Source: DAOPYU01 sp942493245 (GTDB taxonomy: Bacteria; Sumerlaeota; Sumerlaeia; UBA8349). Taken from it: a DNA stretch of 64,000 bases. Location: positions 4,774,001-4,838,000 of the forward strand of contig OW818685.1 in the NCBI GenBank assembly GCA_942493245.1. The letters run 5' to 3'. How positions within the stretch are numbered: position 1 is the first letter of the stretch; each line of letters starts with the position of its first letter. Position numbers and translations under genes: made by a program. Positions 33,488 through 42,410 of this stretch are shown here, piece by piece. The notes below the pieces were generated by a model, which was given only the letters and a program-made list of their open reading frames with translations, was not told where the DNA came from and did no database searches.

Positions 33488-34057
33488 ATGCCAACGCTTC
33501 ACGAAGTCGCCCAGAAACACCGCACGGTGGAACAGGGAATTCTGCCCGAACTGGTCTTGCGGTGGTCGCCGCGTTCGATGACCGGCGAAGCGCTCACCCG
33601 CGCGGATCTGCTCCCTCTCTTTGAAGCAGCCCGCTGGGCGCCGTCGAGTTACAACAACCAGCCTTGGCGCTTCCACTACGCCTTGCGCGGCACGCCCGGT
33701 TTCCAAAAACTCTTCGCGCTCCTGATGGAGGCCAACCAGGCGTGGTGCAAGAATGCCGGCTGTCTGATGGTGGCCGTGTCCAAGAACACCTTCGATTTCA
33801 ACGGCCAGCCAATGGTCACGCATTCGCACGATACGGGCGCAGCCTGGCATGCGATGGCCATCGAGGGCGTGCGGCGCAACCTGCTGGTCCACGGCATGTC
33901 GGGTTTCGACTACGAAGCGGCGGCCCGGGCGCTGGCGCTCCCCGAGGGGTTTTCGGTCGAGTGCATGATCGCGGCTGGGTACCCTGCCGAAGGGATCGAG
34001 CAGGAGACGGTCAACGACCGTAAAACGGTGGATGAAATCGCCATTGAAGTTTCCTGA
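33488..34057 (+). CDS. Nitroreductase-family protein
   Basis: A 189-residue flavoprotein of the nitroreductase superfamily from ATG 33488, with AAGGAG 9 nt upstream. RWAPSSYNNQPWRF is the typical FMN-contacting segment. HDTGAAWHAMAIEGVRRNLLVHGMSGFD and VECMIAAGYP complete the fold. The protein probably binds FMN and uses NAD(P)H; the substrate is unknown and such enzymes act on nitro- or other electron-poor compounds or have specialised dehydrogenase roles. It is cytoplasmic, with no signal. The gene stands alone, downstream of a MITE-like insertion and about 130 nt before ettA. Confidence 0.85.
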   Translation: MPTLHEVAQKHRTVEQGILPELVLRWSPRSMTGEALTRADLLPLFEAARWAPSSYNNQPWRFHYALRGTPGFQKLFALLMEANQAWCKNAGCLMVAVSKNTFDFNGQPMVTHSHDTGAAWHAMAIEGVRRNLLVHGMSGFDYEAAARALALPEGFSVECMIAAGYPAEGIEQETVNDRKTVDEIAIEVS

Positions 34058-34190
34058 TATTCCGGGTAAAGAGAACGGGTGATTTCTGGCATTCAGGCGT
34101 TGAAAAGCGCCGGGTGATCCAGAAAATCCGCATCCGGCCTGGTCCGAATGCACCCGCGTTCGATTTTTCTGTCAATGGAGCGACTCCTCG

Positions 34191-35870
34191 ATGGCTCAGC
34201 AATATGTATTTACGATGTACCGCATGACGAAACGCTATGGCACGCGTCAGATTCTTCAGGACATCAATCTCTGTTTCTACCCGGGCGCCAAGATCGGCGT
34301 GGTCGGCAACAATGGTTCCGGTAAGTCCACCCTGCTGCGCATCATGGCCGGAATTGACACCGAGTTCGACGGCCAGGCGGCTCCCGAGAAAGGGGTGCGG
34401 GTGGGGATGGTCGCCCAGGAACCCTATCTCGATCCGGAGAAGACCGTCCGCGACATCGTCGAAATGGCTTTCTCGAAGACCAAGGATCTCCTGACCGAGT
34501 ACGACGACCTGACCGCGAAGATGTGCGAGGACCTCTCGGACGACGAAATGCAGAAGGTCATGGACCGCATGGCCCGGGTCCAGGACGCCATTGACGCTGC
34601 GGACGGGTGGGAACTCGACCGCCAGATCAGCGGCGCCGCCGACGCGCTCGTCCTGCCGCCCGACGACTCCTCCGTCAATGTCCTCTCGGGCGGCGAGCGC
34701 CGCCGCGTGGCCCTCTGCCGCGCCCTGCTCGAAAAACCCGACATCCTCCTGCTCGACGAGCCGACCAACCATCTGGACGCCGAAACGGTCGAATGGCTCG
34801 AAGAACAGCTGCGCGAATACCCCGGTACGGTTATCGTGGTCACGCACGACCGCTACTTCCTCGACAACATCACCAAATGGATTCTCGAACTCGACAACGG
34901 ACGCGGAATTCCCTTCGAGGGGAACTACTCCTCGTGGCTCGAACAGAAACTGGCCCTGCTGGTGGCCGATGAAAAGAAAGACTCCGAGCGCCGTAAATCG
35001 CTCGAACGCGAACTCAAGTGGATCCGCATGAGCACATCGGACCGCTTGGAACTTTCGCGCGCCCGCGTGTCGGAGTACGAGCAGTTGGTGGCCCGCGAAG
35101 CCGCCGCCAGCGCCGAGGGGGAACGCGGCGTGATCGAGATTCCGCCGGGGCCGCGTCTGGGCGACAACGTCCTCGAATTCAAGAACGTCACGAAGGCCTA
35201 CGGCGGCAACGTGCTGATCCAGGATCTGTCGTTCATCGTCCCCAAGGGCGCCATCATCGGAGTGGTCGGCCCCAACGGCGCGGGCAAGACCACCATGTTC
35301 CGCATGGCGCTGGGACTGGAAGCCCCGGACTCGGGAACCGTCTCGATGGGCGAGACGGTGGAATCGGCCTACGTGGACCAGATGCGCGACGACCTGAACC
35401 CGGAGAATGCCGTGTGGGAAGAAATCACCGGGGGCCAGGAAGAATTTCTGCTCGGGAACCGTTCGGTCAATTCGCGCGGGTACGTTTCGCGTTTCAATTT
35501 CCGGGGACAGGACCAGCAGAAGATGGTCGGCAATCTCTCGGGAGGTGAGCGCAACCGGGTCCACCTGGCCAAATTGATCCGGCGCGGCGGAAATTTTCTC
35601 TTCCTCGACGAACCGACCAACGACCTCGACGTGGGCGCGTTGCGCATGCTCGAAGACGCCATCCAGAACTACTCGGGCTGCGCCATGATCATCAGTCACG
35701 ACCGCTTTTTCCTCGACCGCATCTGTACGCACCTGCTGGTGTTTGAGGGCGAAGGCGTCGTGCGCTGGTTCCAGGGCAATTTCCAGGACTACGAACACTA
35801 CCGCCGCGAGCAACTGGGGGGCGATCTCTTCAAGAACCGTCGGAAACGCTACCGCAAACTGGCGCTCTGA
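34191..35870 (+). CDS. ettA: ABC-F translation factor, energy-dependent translational throttle
   Basis: The 559-residue protein is a tandem ATPase without membrane domains, acting at the ribosomal E site to couple elongation to energy state. First cassette: Walker A GNNGSGKST near residue 40, signature LSGGERRRVALCRALL near 165, Walker B ILLLDEPTNHLD, and histidine switch VVTHDRYFLD. Then comes the charged linker region (about 255-310), with DRLELSRARVSEYEQL. Second cassette: GPNGAGKTT, LSGGERNRVHLAKL, FLFLDEPTNDLD and IISHDRFFLD. The length is close to E. coli EttA (555 aa), and the MAQQYVFTMYRMTK start is characteristic. GGAG lies 10 nt before the ATG. It is apparently monocistronic; dinB follows after about 165 nt on the same strand. 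Confidence 0.96.
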   Translation: MAQQYVFTMYRMTKRYGTRQILQDINLCFYPGAKIGVVGNNGSGKSTLLRIMAGIDTEFDGQAAPEKGVRVGMVAQEPYLDPEKTVRDIVEMAFSKTKDLLTEYDDLTAKMCEDLSDDEMQKVMDRMARVQDAIDAADGWELDRQISGAADALVLPPDDSSVNVLSGGERRRVALCRALLEKPDILLLDEPTNHLDAETVEWLEEQLREYPGTVIVVTHDRYFLDNITKWILELDNGRGIPFEGNYSSWLEQKLALLVADEKKDSERRKSLERELKWIRMSTSDRLELSRARVSEYEQLVAREAAASAEGERGVIEIPPGPRLGDNVLEFKNVTKAYGGNVLIQDLSFIVPKGAIIGVVGPNGAGKTTMFRMALGLEAPDSGTVSMGETVESAYVDQMRDDLNPENAVWEEITGGQEEFLLGNRSVNSRGYVSRFNFRGQDQQKMVGNLSGGERNRVHLAKLIRRGGNFLFLDEPTNDLDVGALRMLEDAIQNYSGCAMIISHDRFFLDRICTHLLVFEGEGVVRWFQGNFQDYEHYRREQLGGDLFKNRRKRYRKLAL

Positions 35871-36034
35871 CCGATTGACCCCTTCCATAGTCCGGGCTTT
35901 CAGTGCTTGTAAATAAAGGGACATCCATCCTGGTGCGACGCTTCGTTTGCCCCAGGCGAAAATTTATCCGCGCCGTTGGCGCGCTTCAACTGCGGTAAAT
36001 GGGAAAACATTCTCCCCGGACGGGGTTCGCAACC

Positions 36035-37237
36035 ATGCAACGCCAGATTCTGCACATGGACATGGACACGTTTTTTATCTCGGTCGAGCGGTTGCGCGAC
36101 CCCTCTCTGTGCGGAGCGCCGGTGGTGGTGGGATCGGACAATCCGATGGCGCGGGGAGTGGTGGCCAGCGCCAGTTACGAGGCGCGGCGGTTTGGCATTC
36201 GGTCGGCCATGCCGCTGCGCGAGGCGTATTACCTCTGCCCTCAGGCCCGTTTCGTGAACTGCACGCCGGGGGCTTACTCGGAGGCGTCGCGCGCGATTCG
36301 CTCCCTGTGCGAGGAGGTGGCGCCCGTGGTCGAGATGGCCTCGGTGGACGAAGCGTACCTGGACCTGACGGGAACCGACCGGCTCTACGGCCTGGCCGGG
36401 TGTGTGGCCGACCGGTTGCAGCAGCGGATTGCCACGGAGCTGCGCCTGCCGGTTTCGTTCGGCTGGGGCGAGAACAAACTGCTGGCCAAGGTGGCCTCGG
36501 CGTACTCGAAACCCCGCGGGCTTTTCCGCGTTTTTCCAGGACAGGGGCGGGCCTTTCTGGCGCCGCTCGAACTGCGCCGCCTGCCGGGAATTGGCCCGAA
36601 AAGCGCCGCGCTGCTCGGGCGGTACGGCCTGAAGCGGATCGGCGATCTGGACCGGATCGGCGAGCGGTGGCTGGGCGAAACGCTGGGCGAAGGCGGGCGT
36701 TCCCTCTACCACCACGCCCGGGGCGAGGACTCCTCGCCGGTCGTTCCCTGGCGCGCCGCGCAGTCCGTCAGTCGCGAACATACCTACGATAGCGACACGC
36801 CGTGCCGTTCCGAGCACCTGGCCACGCTTTCTTTCCTGAGCGAGCGTGTGGCGGCAGGCCTGCGGCGCGAGCAGAAACAAGCCCGCCGCGTCACACTCAA
36901 ACTGCGCTACAGCGACTTCCAGACACTCACACGGGCCACCACGCTACCGGCCTCGACGGCGGACGACCGGGTGATTTACCGCACGGCCGTCGCCGCGCTC
37001 GATGCTCTCTGTCAGCGCCCCGTGCCGGTGCGGCTGTTGGGCGTGTGCGCCAGCGAACTGGAGAGCGGCGACGGGTGGGAGCAGTTGGATCTTTTCGCCG
37101 CGCCGCGCGACGAACGGTTCGAGCAGGTGGCGCACGTGATCGGCCGCATTCGCGATCGGTACGGATTCAGCGCCATTCTGCGCGCACGCTCCTGGGAGGC
37201 GAAATCCCCCCCTGGGCCGGGTCGTCCGGCGAAGTGA
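36035..37237 (+). CDS. dinB: DNA polymerase IV (Y-family)
   Basis: The enzyme performs error-prone translesion synthesis. From ATG 36035 it has 400 residues; an upstream ATG at 35999 adds 12 residues but has no ribosome site, and family members begin a few residues before the first motif. Catalytic motifs are ILHMDMDTFF (D9, D11) and MASVDEAYLD (acidic pair around residue 103). The helix-hairpin-helix LRRLPGIGPKSAALLGRYG and the little-finger domain follow. Near the C-terminus QLDLF is a standard sliding-clamp-binding motif. No LexA-type box was recognised upstream. The gene lies between ettA and lptB without evident functional linkage. Confidence 0.95.
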   Translation: MQRQILHMDMDTFFISVERLRDPSLCGAPVVVGSDNPMARGVVASASYEARRFGIRSAMPLREAYYLCPQARFVNCTPGAYSEASRAIRSLCEEVAPVVEMASVDEAYLDLTGTDRLYGLAGCVADRLQQRIATELRLPVSFGWGENKLLAKVASAYSKPRGLFRVFPGQGRAFLAPLELRRLPGIGPKSAALLGRYGLKRIGDLDRIGERWLGETLGEGGRSLYHHARGEDSSPVVPWRAAQSVSREHTYDSDTPCRSEHLATLSFLSERVAAGLRREQKQARRVTLKLRYSDFQTLTRATTLPASTADDRVIYRTAVAALDALCQRPVPVRLLGVCASELESGDGWEQLDLFAAPRDERFEQVAHVIGRIRDRYGFSAILRARSWEAKSPPGPGRPAK

Positions 37238-37298
37238 AGCGTGAGTGTCGGGACAGTAAAAAAAACCGGAAGTCTTTGGACTGGGGTGTTCGCTTTCC

Positions 37299-37328
37299 CT
37301 TGCGTTGGGTAGGGGAGCGGGCATAAAA
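37299..37328 (+). promoter_or_regulatory. Candidate promoter of lptB
   Basis: TTGCGT (37299-37304) is separated by 18 nt from TAAAAT (37323-37328, 5/6 match). The spacing is acceptable and the -35 is weak. Confidence 0.35.
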
Positions 37329-37448
37329 TACACGTGGATAGAGATTCGAGAACCGCTCTATGGCCGATTTTCAGTAAATGTCCGCCAGAAAAGAATCCGA
37401 GCGGCAGGGGTTGGTCTTTCTCCAGAGAATGCGAAAGGAGACGTGTTG

Positions 37449-38201
37449 TTGCAAACATTAGCCGTTCAGGGACTGGTGAAAAAGTTCAACTCGCGCACAG
37501 TAGTCAATCATGTGGACTTGCAGGTCAACGACAACGAGATCGTGGGATTGCTGGGTCCGAATGGAGCGGGAAAGACGACCACTTTCAGTATGATTGTCGG
37601 GATCACGCGACCCAATGAGGGTCAGATCCTGTTCAACGATACCGATATCACCCAATTGCCCATGTACAAGCGTTCTCGCCTGGGGGTGGGATATCTGGCC
37701 CAGGAGGCGTCGGTTTTTCGAAAACTGACCGTAGAGGAAAACGTCCTCGGCATCCTGGAAACCATGAAACTGAGCCGCGCCGAGTGCCGCGACCGGCTGG
37801 AGGTTGCGCTTGAGGAACTCGGGCTGGCGCACCTGCGCAACAGTCCCGCCTACACCCTCTCGGGTGGCGAACGCCGCCGGGTCGAGATTGCCCGGGCGCT
37901 GGTGACGGAACCGAAATTCATGCTGCTCGACGAGCCGTTTTCCGGCGTGGATCCGCGCGCGGTCGAAGACCTCCAGGTCATCATCCGCCAGATGCGCGCC
38001 AAGGGCCTCGGCGTGCTGATCACCGACCACAACGTGCGCGAGACGCTGACCGTCACGGATCGCGCTTATGTGATCCATGAAGGAAAAGTGATGATTTCCG
38101 GAAACGCGGAGACGCTGATCAACGACCAGCGCGCCCGTGAGCTTTACTTTGGCGAAGGATTCTACATGCGCCTCGACAATGAAAACGGGGAGCAGAACTG
38201 A
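37449..38201 (+). CDS. lptB: LptB-like ABC transporter ATP-binding protein (lipopolysaccharide export)
   Basis: A single-cassette ATPase of about 250 residues, predicted to power extraction of lipopolysaccharide from the inner membrane with LptFG. Motifs are Walker A GPNGAGKTTT, Q-loop YLAQEASVFRKLTVEEN (the form specific to LptB), signature LSGGERRRVEIARAL, Walker B FMLLDEPFSGVDP and ITDHNVRETL. No standard ATG fits. AGGAG (37436-37440) is 8 nt from TTG 37449 and 5 nt from TTG 37446, so a TTG start is chosen; GTG 37443 is too close. hpf follows 144 nt downstream. lptB next to hpf is the usual order of the sigma54 locus, but rpoN, which normally sits between them, is missing here. Confidence 0.92.
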   Translation: MQTLAVQGLVKKFNSRTVVNHVDLQVNDNEIVGLLGPNGAGKTTTFSMIVGITRPNEGQILFNDTDITQLPMYKRSRLGVGYLAQEASVFRKLTVEENVLGILETMKLSRAECRDRLEVALEELGLAHLRNSPAYTLSGGERRRVEIARALVTEPKFMLLDEPFSGVDPRAVEDLQVIIRQMRAKGLGVLITDHNVRETLTVTDRAYVIHEGKVMISGNAETLINDQRARELYFGEGFYMRLDNENGEQN

Positions 38202-38345
38202 GAGAAAGGAGGCGGTTATTTTATAAGCGGAGCAAAGCGGCATCAAGGAACCCGGTGTTTCGCGGCTTCAGCCCTCAGCCCGGAATCCGGGGGGCATCCA
38301 GCCCCAGGTTGGGGCGTTCCACATCGCATAGAAGGAGACGTTTCC

Positions 38346-38945
38346 ATGTCCCCACGTATCATGTGTCACCATCATGAATTGAGCGATCTGGATCGCGACA
38401 TGATTACCCACAAGATAGGGAGCCTGAAGAAGTTTTTCGACCGGATCCGCGAGATCAGCGTGATTCTGGACGAAGTACGGCACGAGTGCCATGCCGAGCT
38501 GTTGATTTTCGGACCGCAGCTGAGCCTGCGCGTCAAGGAAACAGCCGAAGACATGCGCACGGCGTTCGAGGGGGCGTTGAACAAAGCCGAACGCATTCTG
38601 GCCAAAACAAAAGACAAGAAGTGGGGAGGAAAGAAGCACGTCGGAAACATGACCATCCGGCGATTCGAGCCGATCACGGGCGAACCCGTCCCGGCCACTG
38701 CCGTCGTTGCGGAAGCGGAACTGGCAGTGGAACATCTCGAGCCGGAACTTCTGACGCTCGATCAGGCTCGCGACGAGGTACACCGCCGTAAAAACGGCAT
38801 GCTGGTGTTCGTCAACCAGAAAACGGACGAAGTCAATATCCTCCACCGGAACAGCAGCGGCCAACTGGAATTGATCGAGTTGACGGGAACCGTCCTCTTT
38901 CAGCCCACCGCACTGGACCTGGCCGAAGCGGTCGAAGGAGTTTGA
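38346..38945 (+). CDS. hpf: Long-form ribosome hibernation promoting factor
   Basis: A 199-residue protein starting at ATG 38346 after AGAAGGAGA. The N-terminal S30AE domain (1 to about 100) contains the typical ISVILDEVRHECHAELLI and KETAEDMRTAFEGALNKAERIL. After a linker, a C-terminal dimerisation domain (about 130-199) is recognised by KNGMLVFVNQKTDEVNILHR. The two-domain long form makes 100S ribosome dimers by itself in stationary phase. The sequence MCHHHELSDLDRDMI replaces the usual GRNxxLT start of S30AE. It lies downstream of lptB and is followed by a terminator. Confidence 0.92.
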   Translation: MSPRIMCHHHELSDLDRDMITHKIGSLKKFFDRIREISVILDEVRHECHAELLIFGPQLSLRVKETAEDMRTAFEGALNKAERILAKTKDKKWGGKKHVGNMTIRRFEPITGEPVPATAVVAEAELAVEHLEPELLTLDQARDEVHRRKNGMLVFVNQKTDEVNILHRNSSGQLELIELTGTVLFQPTALDLAEAVEGV

Positions 38946-39087
38946 AATACCCTCCGAACCGGACGTCGCGCAAAGGCTCCGGTTCGGGAGTTCCATCCGG
39001 AATGAACGCATCTTTCTCTTCCGGTTTTCAGCGGATTTCATAACAGCACGGGTTTGAGGATCGGGTTGGATTCATGAATACCGCTTC

Positions 39088-39137
39088 TTGCCGCATCCCG
39101 CCCCCTTCGGAGAGCGGGGTGCGGCAATCTCTTGTTT
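39088..39137 (+). terminator. Intrinsic terminator downstream of hpf
   Basis: TTGCCGCATCCCGC (39088-39101) pairs with GCGGGGTGCGGCAA (39114-39127) with one G-T pair, followed by the T-rich TCTCTTGTTT. A further hairpin without a T tract (TCCGAACCGGA with TCCGGTTCGGGA) lies just after the hpf stop at 38953-38989. Confidence 0.7.
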
Positions 39138-39157
39138 AACGCAAAGGTGGTACGCAC

Positions 39158-39925
39158 ATGGAATGGATTCAGGAACTCCTCAAAAGAGTGAGTCCGGAAA
39201 CGCTGCTGTTTCTGATTCTCATCGCACTTTCCCTGCTCTCCCGCCTCGTGCAATACGTCGGGGTTTTTCTGCGAAAGGTCTCGAATGGAGCAAAACCGAC
39301 GCCACAGCAGGAAGTGCATGGATCCCTTCGCGAACCGCGGGCGCGGTCTGCCGAACCGGGCCAGTCGGAACCGGCCCGCGCCTCAACGGTCCCCGAGAAT
39401 CCCGTCCCGGAAGCCTCGACGCGTCCGAACAAGCCTCTGTCCGGGCGTCCATCCCTGGAAACGCTGGCCGAGAAAATGATCCGGGAAATCGAATGGGCGA
39501 TGAAAGAGCCCTCCTCCAGCGAGACCCCGCGCAATGCTCCGCCCCCCACCCCTCCGGAGGAGGCCCCACCCAAGTCGGCCCCGGCCCCCGTTCCCAAACC
39601 CGTTGCCGCCCCGCAGCCCTCCGCTGTCCTGAGCCGTTCCGCCTTACCGCCGCGCAGATCGAAAGGCTTGTCCGTCCGGCCTGTGGCGGTTCCGCCTCCC
39701 CCGGCGATGACCTCGCGTGCCATACAGACAGCCGCCGATGGGCGCCGCCTGACCGATTCCGGCATTGAAATCCAGGAAGCCGCCGTGATTCAGGAGGCCC
39801 GCTTCGAGCACCTCGCCGTGCTGCGCTCCCCCGAGGACATCCAGAAGGCCATCCTGTTGCACGAAATCCTCTCGCCCCCCGTCTCGATGCGCCCCCGCCG
39901 GTTTGTGCATTCGCGCGCGTCCTGA
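39158..39925 (+). CDS. Membrane-anchored protein of unknown function with disordered linker
   Basis: I do not recognise a named family. The 255-residue product starts MEWIQELLKRVSPE, followed by one transmembrane helix (about 14-36, TLLFLILIALSLLSRLVQYVGVF). A long proline/alanine/serine-rich linker (about 45-215) is interrupted by a helical block PSLETLAEKMIREIEWAMKE (about 98-117). The last 45 residues (FEHLAVLRSPEDIQKAILLHEILSPPVSMR) form a compact conserved-looking motif at the C-terminus, of the kind seen in small PVC-type membrane proteins (from memory, unverified). It is probably type I or II membrane anchored with the tail acting as a binding module. It is flanked by the hpf terminator and a REPIN-like element, so it looks monocistronic. 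Confidence 0.75.
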   Translation: MEWIQELLKRVSPETLLFLILIALSLLSRLVQYVGVFLRKVSNGAKPTPQQEVHGSLREPRARSAEPGQSEPARASTVPENPVPEASTRPNKPLSGRPSLETLAEKMIREIEWAMKEPSSSETPRNAPPPTPPEEAPPKSAPAPVPKPVAAPQPSAVLSRSALPPRRSKGLSVRPVAVPPPPAMTSRAIQTAADGRRLTDSGIEIQEAAVIQEARFEHLAVLRSPEDIQKAILLHEILSPPVSMRPRRFVHSRAS

Positions 39926-40230
39926 CGCATCGAGAGTGTTTCAAGAAGAGGCACGGTTGTCTTGCCCGTGAAGCAAGAGGAGGCACGGGCGTTCCGCCCG
40001 TGAGTCGGTTTGTCCCGCCGGCGCGGTTCCGATGGAAACTCGGGGGAAGGTTCCAGATTTCGGAGGCCCTTATAATATGGACAACATGGTCGGGACGCCC
40101 ATGCCACCTCATACGTGCCCCCGTCTTTTCAAGACCCGGAGTCTCTTGACAGAACCATTTCAAAGAAAAACACCCACTGATACAAATATCAAAATCCCCC
40201 GATGCGAAAGATAACGAGACCCACCCCATC
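39926..40230. other. Intergenic region with REPIN-like element
   Basis: REP-like palindromes occupy 39948-40110. The rest (40111-40230) is leader for the ParB-like gene and contains an isolated TTGACA at 40146 without a matching -10. No gene is visible. Confidence 0.55.
39948..40110. repeat. REPIN-like element with an extra direct unit
   Basis: A degenerate unit GAGGCACGGTTGTCTTGCCC (39948 onward) is followed in direct orientation by GAGGCACGGGCGTTCCGCCC (from 39980). About 80 nt later the inverted partner GGGACGCCCATGCCACCTC ends at 40110. It has the same outer bases as the elements at 51696 and 53549. Confidence 0.65.
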
Positions 40231-41250
40231 ATGACTTTTTTCCCCCACGCCTGCCCGACCGAATCCATCGCGATGGACCGCATCCGACTCGACGACGCCA
40301 CGTTTGCCCTGCGCGTCGAGCGTCCCGACGAAGCGGCCGACCTGCGCGCCTCACTCGAACGGGTGGGACTGTTGCACCCGCCTCTCGTGCGCGCGACCAG
40401 CCAGGGGGATTTCCAGATCGTCTGCGGGTTTGCGCGCCTGCGTGTCTGGCGCGCCATGGGGCAGCCGAATGTTCTGGTCCGGATAGCCCCTGAGACGGCC
40501 TCCCCCGCCGACCTGCTGCGGGTCTCAATCGAAGAGAACCGCGCCTCGCGCGGGCTCAACCCGGCGGAGGAAGCGCTGGCGCTCGATAAACTGTCCGTTC
40601 ACCTGCCGCGTAAGGTTCTGGTCACCGAGGTTCTGCCGCAGCTGGGCCGCAAGCCCGCCGAGGTTATCCTCGACCGCCTGCTCGGCTGGCGCCGTCTGCC
40701 CGATGCGGTGTGGCGCGCGCTGGCCCTGGGTGAGATTGCCGAAAGCGCCCTCGACCACCTCAAACCGTTCTCCCCCGACGATCAGGTCATGGCTATCCGG
40801 TGCGTGGCGGCGCTGCGTCTGAGTTCGGGCGCGACGCGCGACTTCTGCCGCCAGGCCTTCGACGTGACGCAACGCGACGGCGTGACGCTGGACCAACTGA
40901 CGCGCGAACTGGGGTTGAACCTGGAGGTAGAACCGGAATTGTCCGATCTGCCGACTTTGCGTACGCGCTTTCTCGACGCATTGCGCCGCCGCCGCTGGCC
41001 GGTCCTGACGCGGCTCGAGGCGACCTACGCCGAACAGCACCGAGCGTTGCAACTGCCAGGCACGATCCGGTTGCGTCCACCGAAAGATTTCGAAGGTTCC
41101 GACTGGCGGCTCGAAGCGACGCTCACCAGTCCCACCGACCTGCGCCAGGCGATCGAACTGCTCCTCAACCGTCTCGACACGCGCACCGAAGAAGTTCAGG
41201 GGCTTTTCGACCTGCCGGTGGAAAAGCCGGGGGGGGGTGATCATTCCTGA
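40231..41250 (+). CDS. ParB-like protein (divergent)
   Basis: A 339-residue protein resembling the ParB/sulfiredoxin N-terminal fold and adjacent helical domain: MDRIRLDDATFALRVERP, DLRASLERVGLLHPPLVRA, VCGFARLRVWRAMG in the place of the GERRxRA phosphate-binding motif, and IEENRASRGLNPAEEALAL as in the ParB helix after the CTP site. The centre (about 120-230) is helical with a possible helix-turn-helix (LGRKPAEVILDRLLGW). The C-terminus is unassigned. Because GERR is replaced by GFAR, classical CTP-dependent chromosome segregation is doubtful; a regulatory DNA-binding role is more likely, by inference. There is no parA neighbour. Its last 10 nt overlap the end of the convergent lipoprotein gene. 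Confidence 0.75.
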   Translation: MTFFPHACPTESIAMDRIRLDDATFALRVERPDEAADLRASLERVGLLHPPLVRATSQGDFQIVCGFARLRVWRAMGQPNVLVRIAPETASPADLLRVSIEENRASRGLNPAEEALALDKLSVHLPRKVLVTEVLPQLGRKPAEVILDRLLGWRRLPDAVWRALALGEIAESALDHLKPFSPDDQVMAIRCVAALRLSSGATRDFCRQAFDVTQRDGVTLDQLTRELGLNLEVEPELSDLPTLRTRFLDALRRRRWPVLTRLEATYAEQHRALQLPGTIRLRPPKDFEGSDWRLEATLTSPTDLRQAIELLLNRLDTRTEEVQGLFDLPVEKPGGGDHS

Positions 41251-42134
41251 TTTCGCAGGCGTCCGAGCAATTTTTCCAGTTCGAGCGACAGGACCATCTC
41301 GCATTCGCCCGGCTGCGGGAAAGTGACGGCGACGATTTTCGCCTCGCGCACGGCTTTCTCGACCGTCGCCCGAGCGTCCGGATCGGTGGCCATGCGCATG
41401 CGCACGGTGTAGTTGGGTGTCAGCATTTCCTCGCCCACCTGTTGCAGCAGGACCGCGCGGGCGTCCTTCTGCGCCACGCGGTAGGCTTCGCGATCCTCGG
41501 CGGTCTGCGCTTTCTGAATCCGGGCTTCCTTGCGCGGCTGGGCGGGTTTGGTGGCGGCGCTTTCGCCCGCCACCAGATCGGCGAGGGGCGCCAGATCCAA
41601 TTCCGCCTGCAGGCGGTAGGTGTCGGCATTCTCGGTGGTTGAGATGTCCTTGAACCGCGTTTTGGTCCGGATGGTTTCCTCGATTTTCCGCTGGAGATCC
41701 GGACGCGTCTGCATCAGGTGGGCCAGGGGCTGTTCCGCCGTGGCGGGCAGCTGGAGCACCCGCGCGGCCAGCCGCCGCAGCGCGGCGTCGCTCGCCTGAC
41801 GCCGCGCGGTCAGCATTGCCTCGACGGGGGTTTGCGCCCCTTGCGGCAGCCGGGCTTCTCCCGGCTCCTCCAGGGTTTCCCGCGCCCAGTTGGGCAACAC
41901 CCCCGGGGCTTTGGCGGTTTTGGCCTCCGGCGCGCTCAGCGTTTTCGCGTTGCCAAAGGAACCGTGGCCGGTGGCGAAGAGCGGTTCCGTTTCCGGGGTC
42001 TTAAACCGGGAACACGCCGTCATCAGGCTCAAGGCCCACCCCAGCGCGGCAGCGCACATGAGTATGCGCCCCACGCTTACGCCCCTGCGGGATCCGAAAC
42101 GCGCGATTCTGCTGGCGATGCGGGAAATATCCAT
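41241..42134 (-). CDS. LPP20-like lipoprotein of unknown function
   Basis: The 297-residue product has an N-terminal signal with MTAC (lipobox C41) after the hydrophobic AAALGWALSL, so it is predicted to be a lipoprotein. AGGAGGAAGGG lies just before ATG 42134. The body starts with a low-complexity stretch. A segment RQASDAALRRLAARVLQLP, FKDISTTENADTYRLQAELDL resembles the LPP20 domain (repeated helical-beta segments carrying DAxRxLAxxI and ETYV motifs). A second similar unit appears as DRLAYRVAQ-like DREAYRVAQKDARAVLLQQVGEEMLTPNYTVRM, then KIVAVTFPQPGECEMVLSLEL. The function of this family is unclear. It is convergent with the ParB-like gene and overlaps it by 10 nt. Confidence 0.7.
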   Translation of the reverse strand: MDISRIASRIARFGSRRGVSVGRILMCAAALGWALSLMTACSRFKTPETEPLFATGHGSFGNAKTLSAPEAKTAKAPGVLPNWARETLEEPGEARLPQGAQTPVEAMLTARRQASDAALRRLAARVLQLPATAEQPLAHLMQTRPDLQRKIEETIRTKTRFKDISTTENADTYRLQAELDLAPLADLVAGESAATKPAQPRKEARIQKAQTAEDREAYRVAQKDARAVLLQQVGEEMLTPNYTVRMRMATDPDARATVEKAVREAKIVAVTFPQPGECEMVLSLELEKLLGRLRNQE

Positions 42135-42343
42135 ACCCTTCCTCCTGGCCGATTCCCTCTATATTTGCGGGGAGAATCTCCGAAACATTCCCTTGGAACT
42201 TGCGCCCTCGACAGTCTCCTGTCCCCTGATCGGCACGCGGATAAACTCGCCCCAATCCGCCGTCATTATAGGAAGGCCCTCCTTCGGGCGATAGTTTTTT
42301 TTCCGGTCCGTGACACGCGTTCTGAACGGTGAGCCGGCTGAAG

Positions 42344-42379
42344 AACGGCGCGCCCACGGATTTTCCGGAGCGCGCCGTT
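42344..42379. terminator. GC-rich hairpin after lemA, possible terminator
   Basis: AACGGCGCGC (42344-42353) and GCGCGCCGTT (42370-42379) form a perfect 10-bp stem 32 nt past the lemA stop. On the minus strand only a short TTCTTC follows, so termination is plausible but weak. Confidence 0.4.
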
Positions 42380-42410
42380 TCAACCTGGCTTTCGAGGCTA
42401 AAAGCCGTCG

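Noticed and set aside
40146..40180. TTGACA as promoter of the ParB-like gene
   Set aside because: No acceptable -10 within 15-19 nt.
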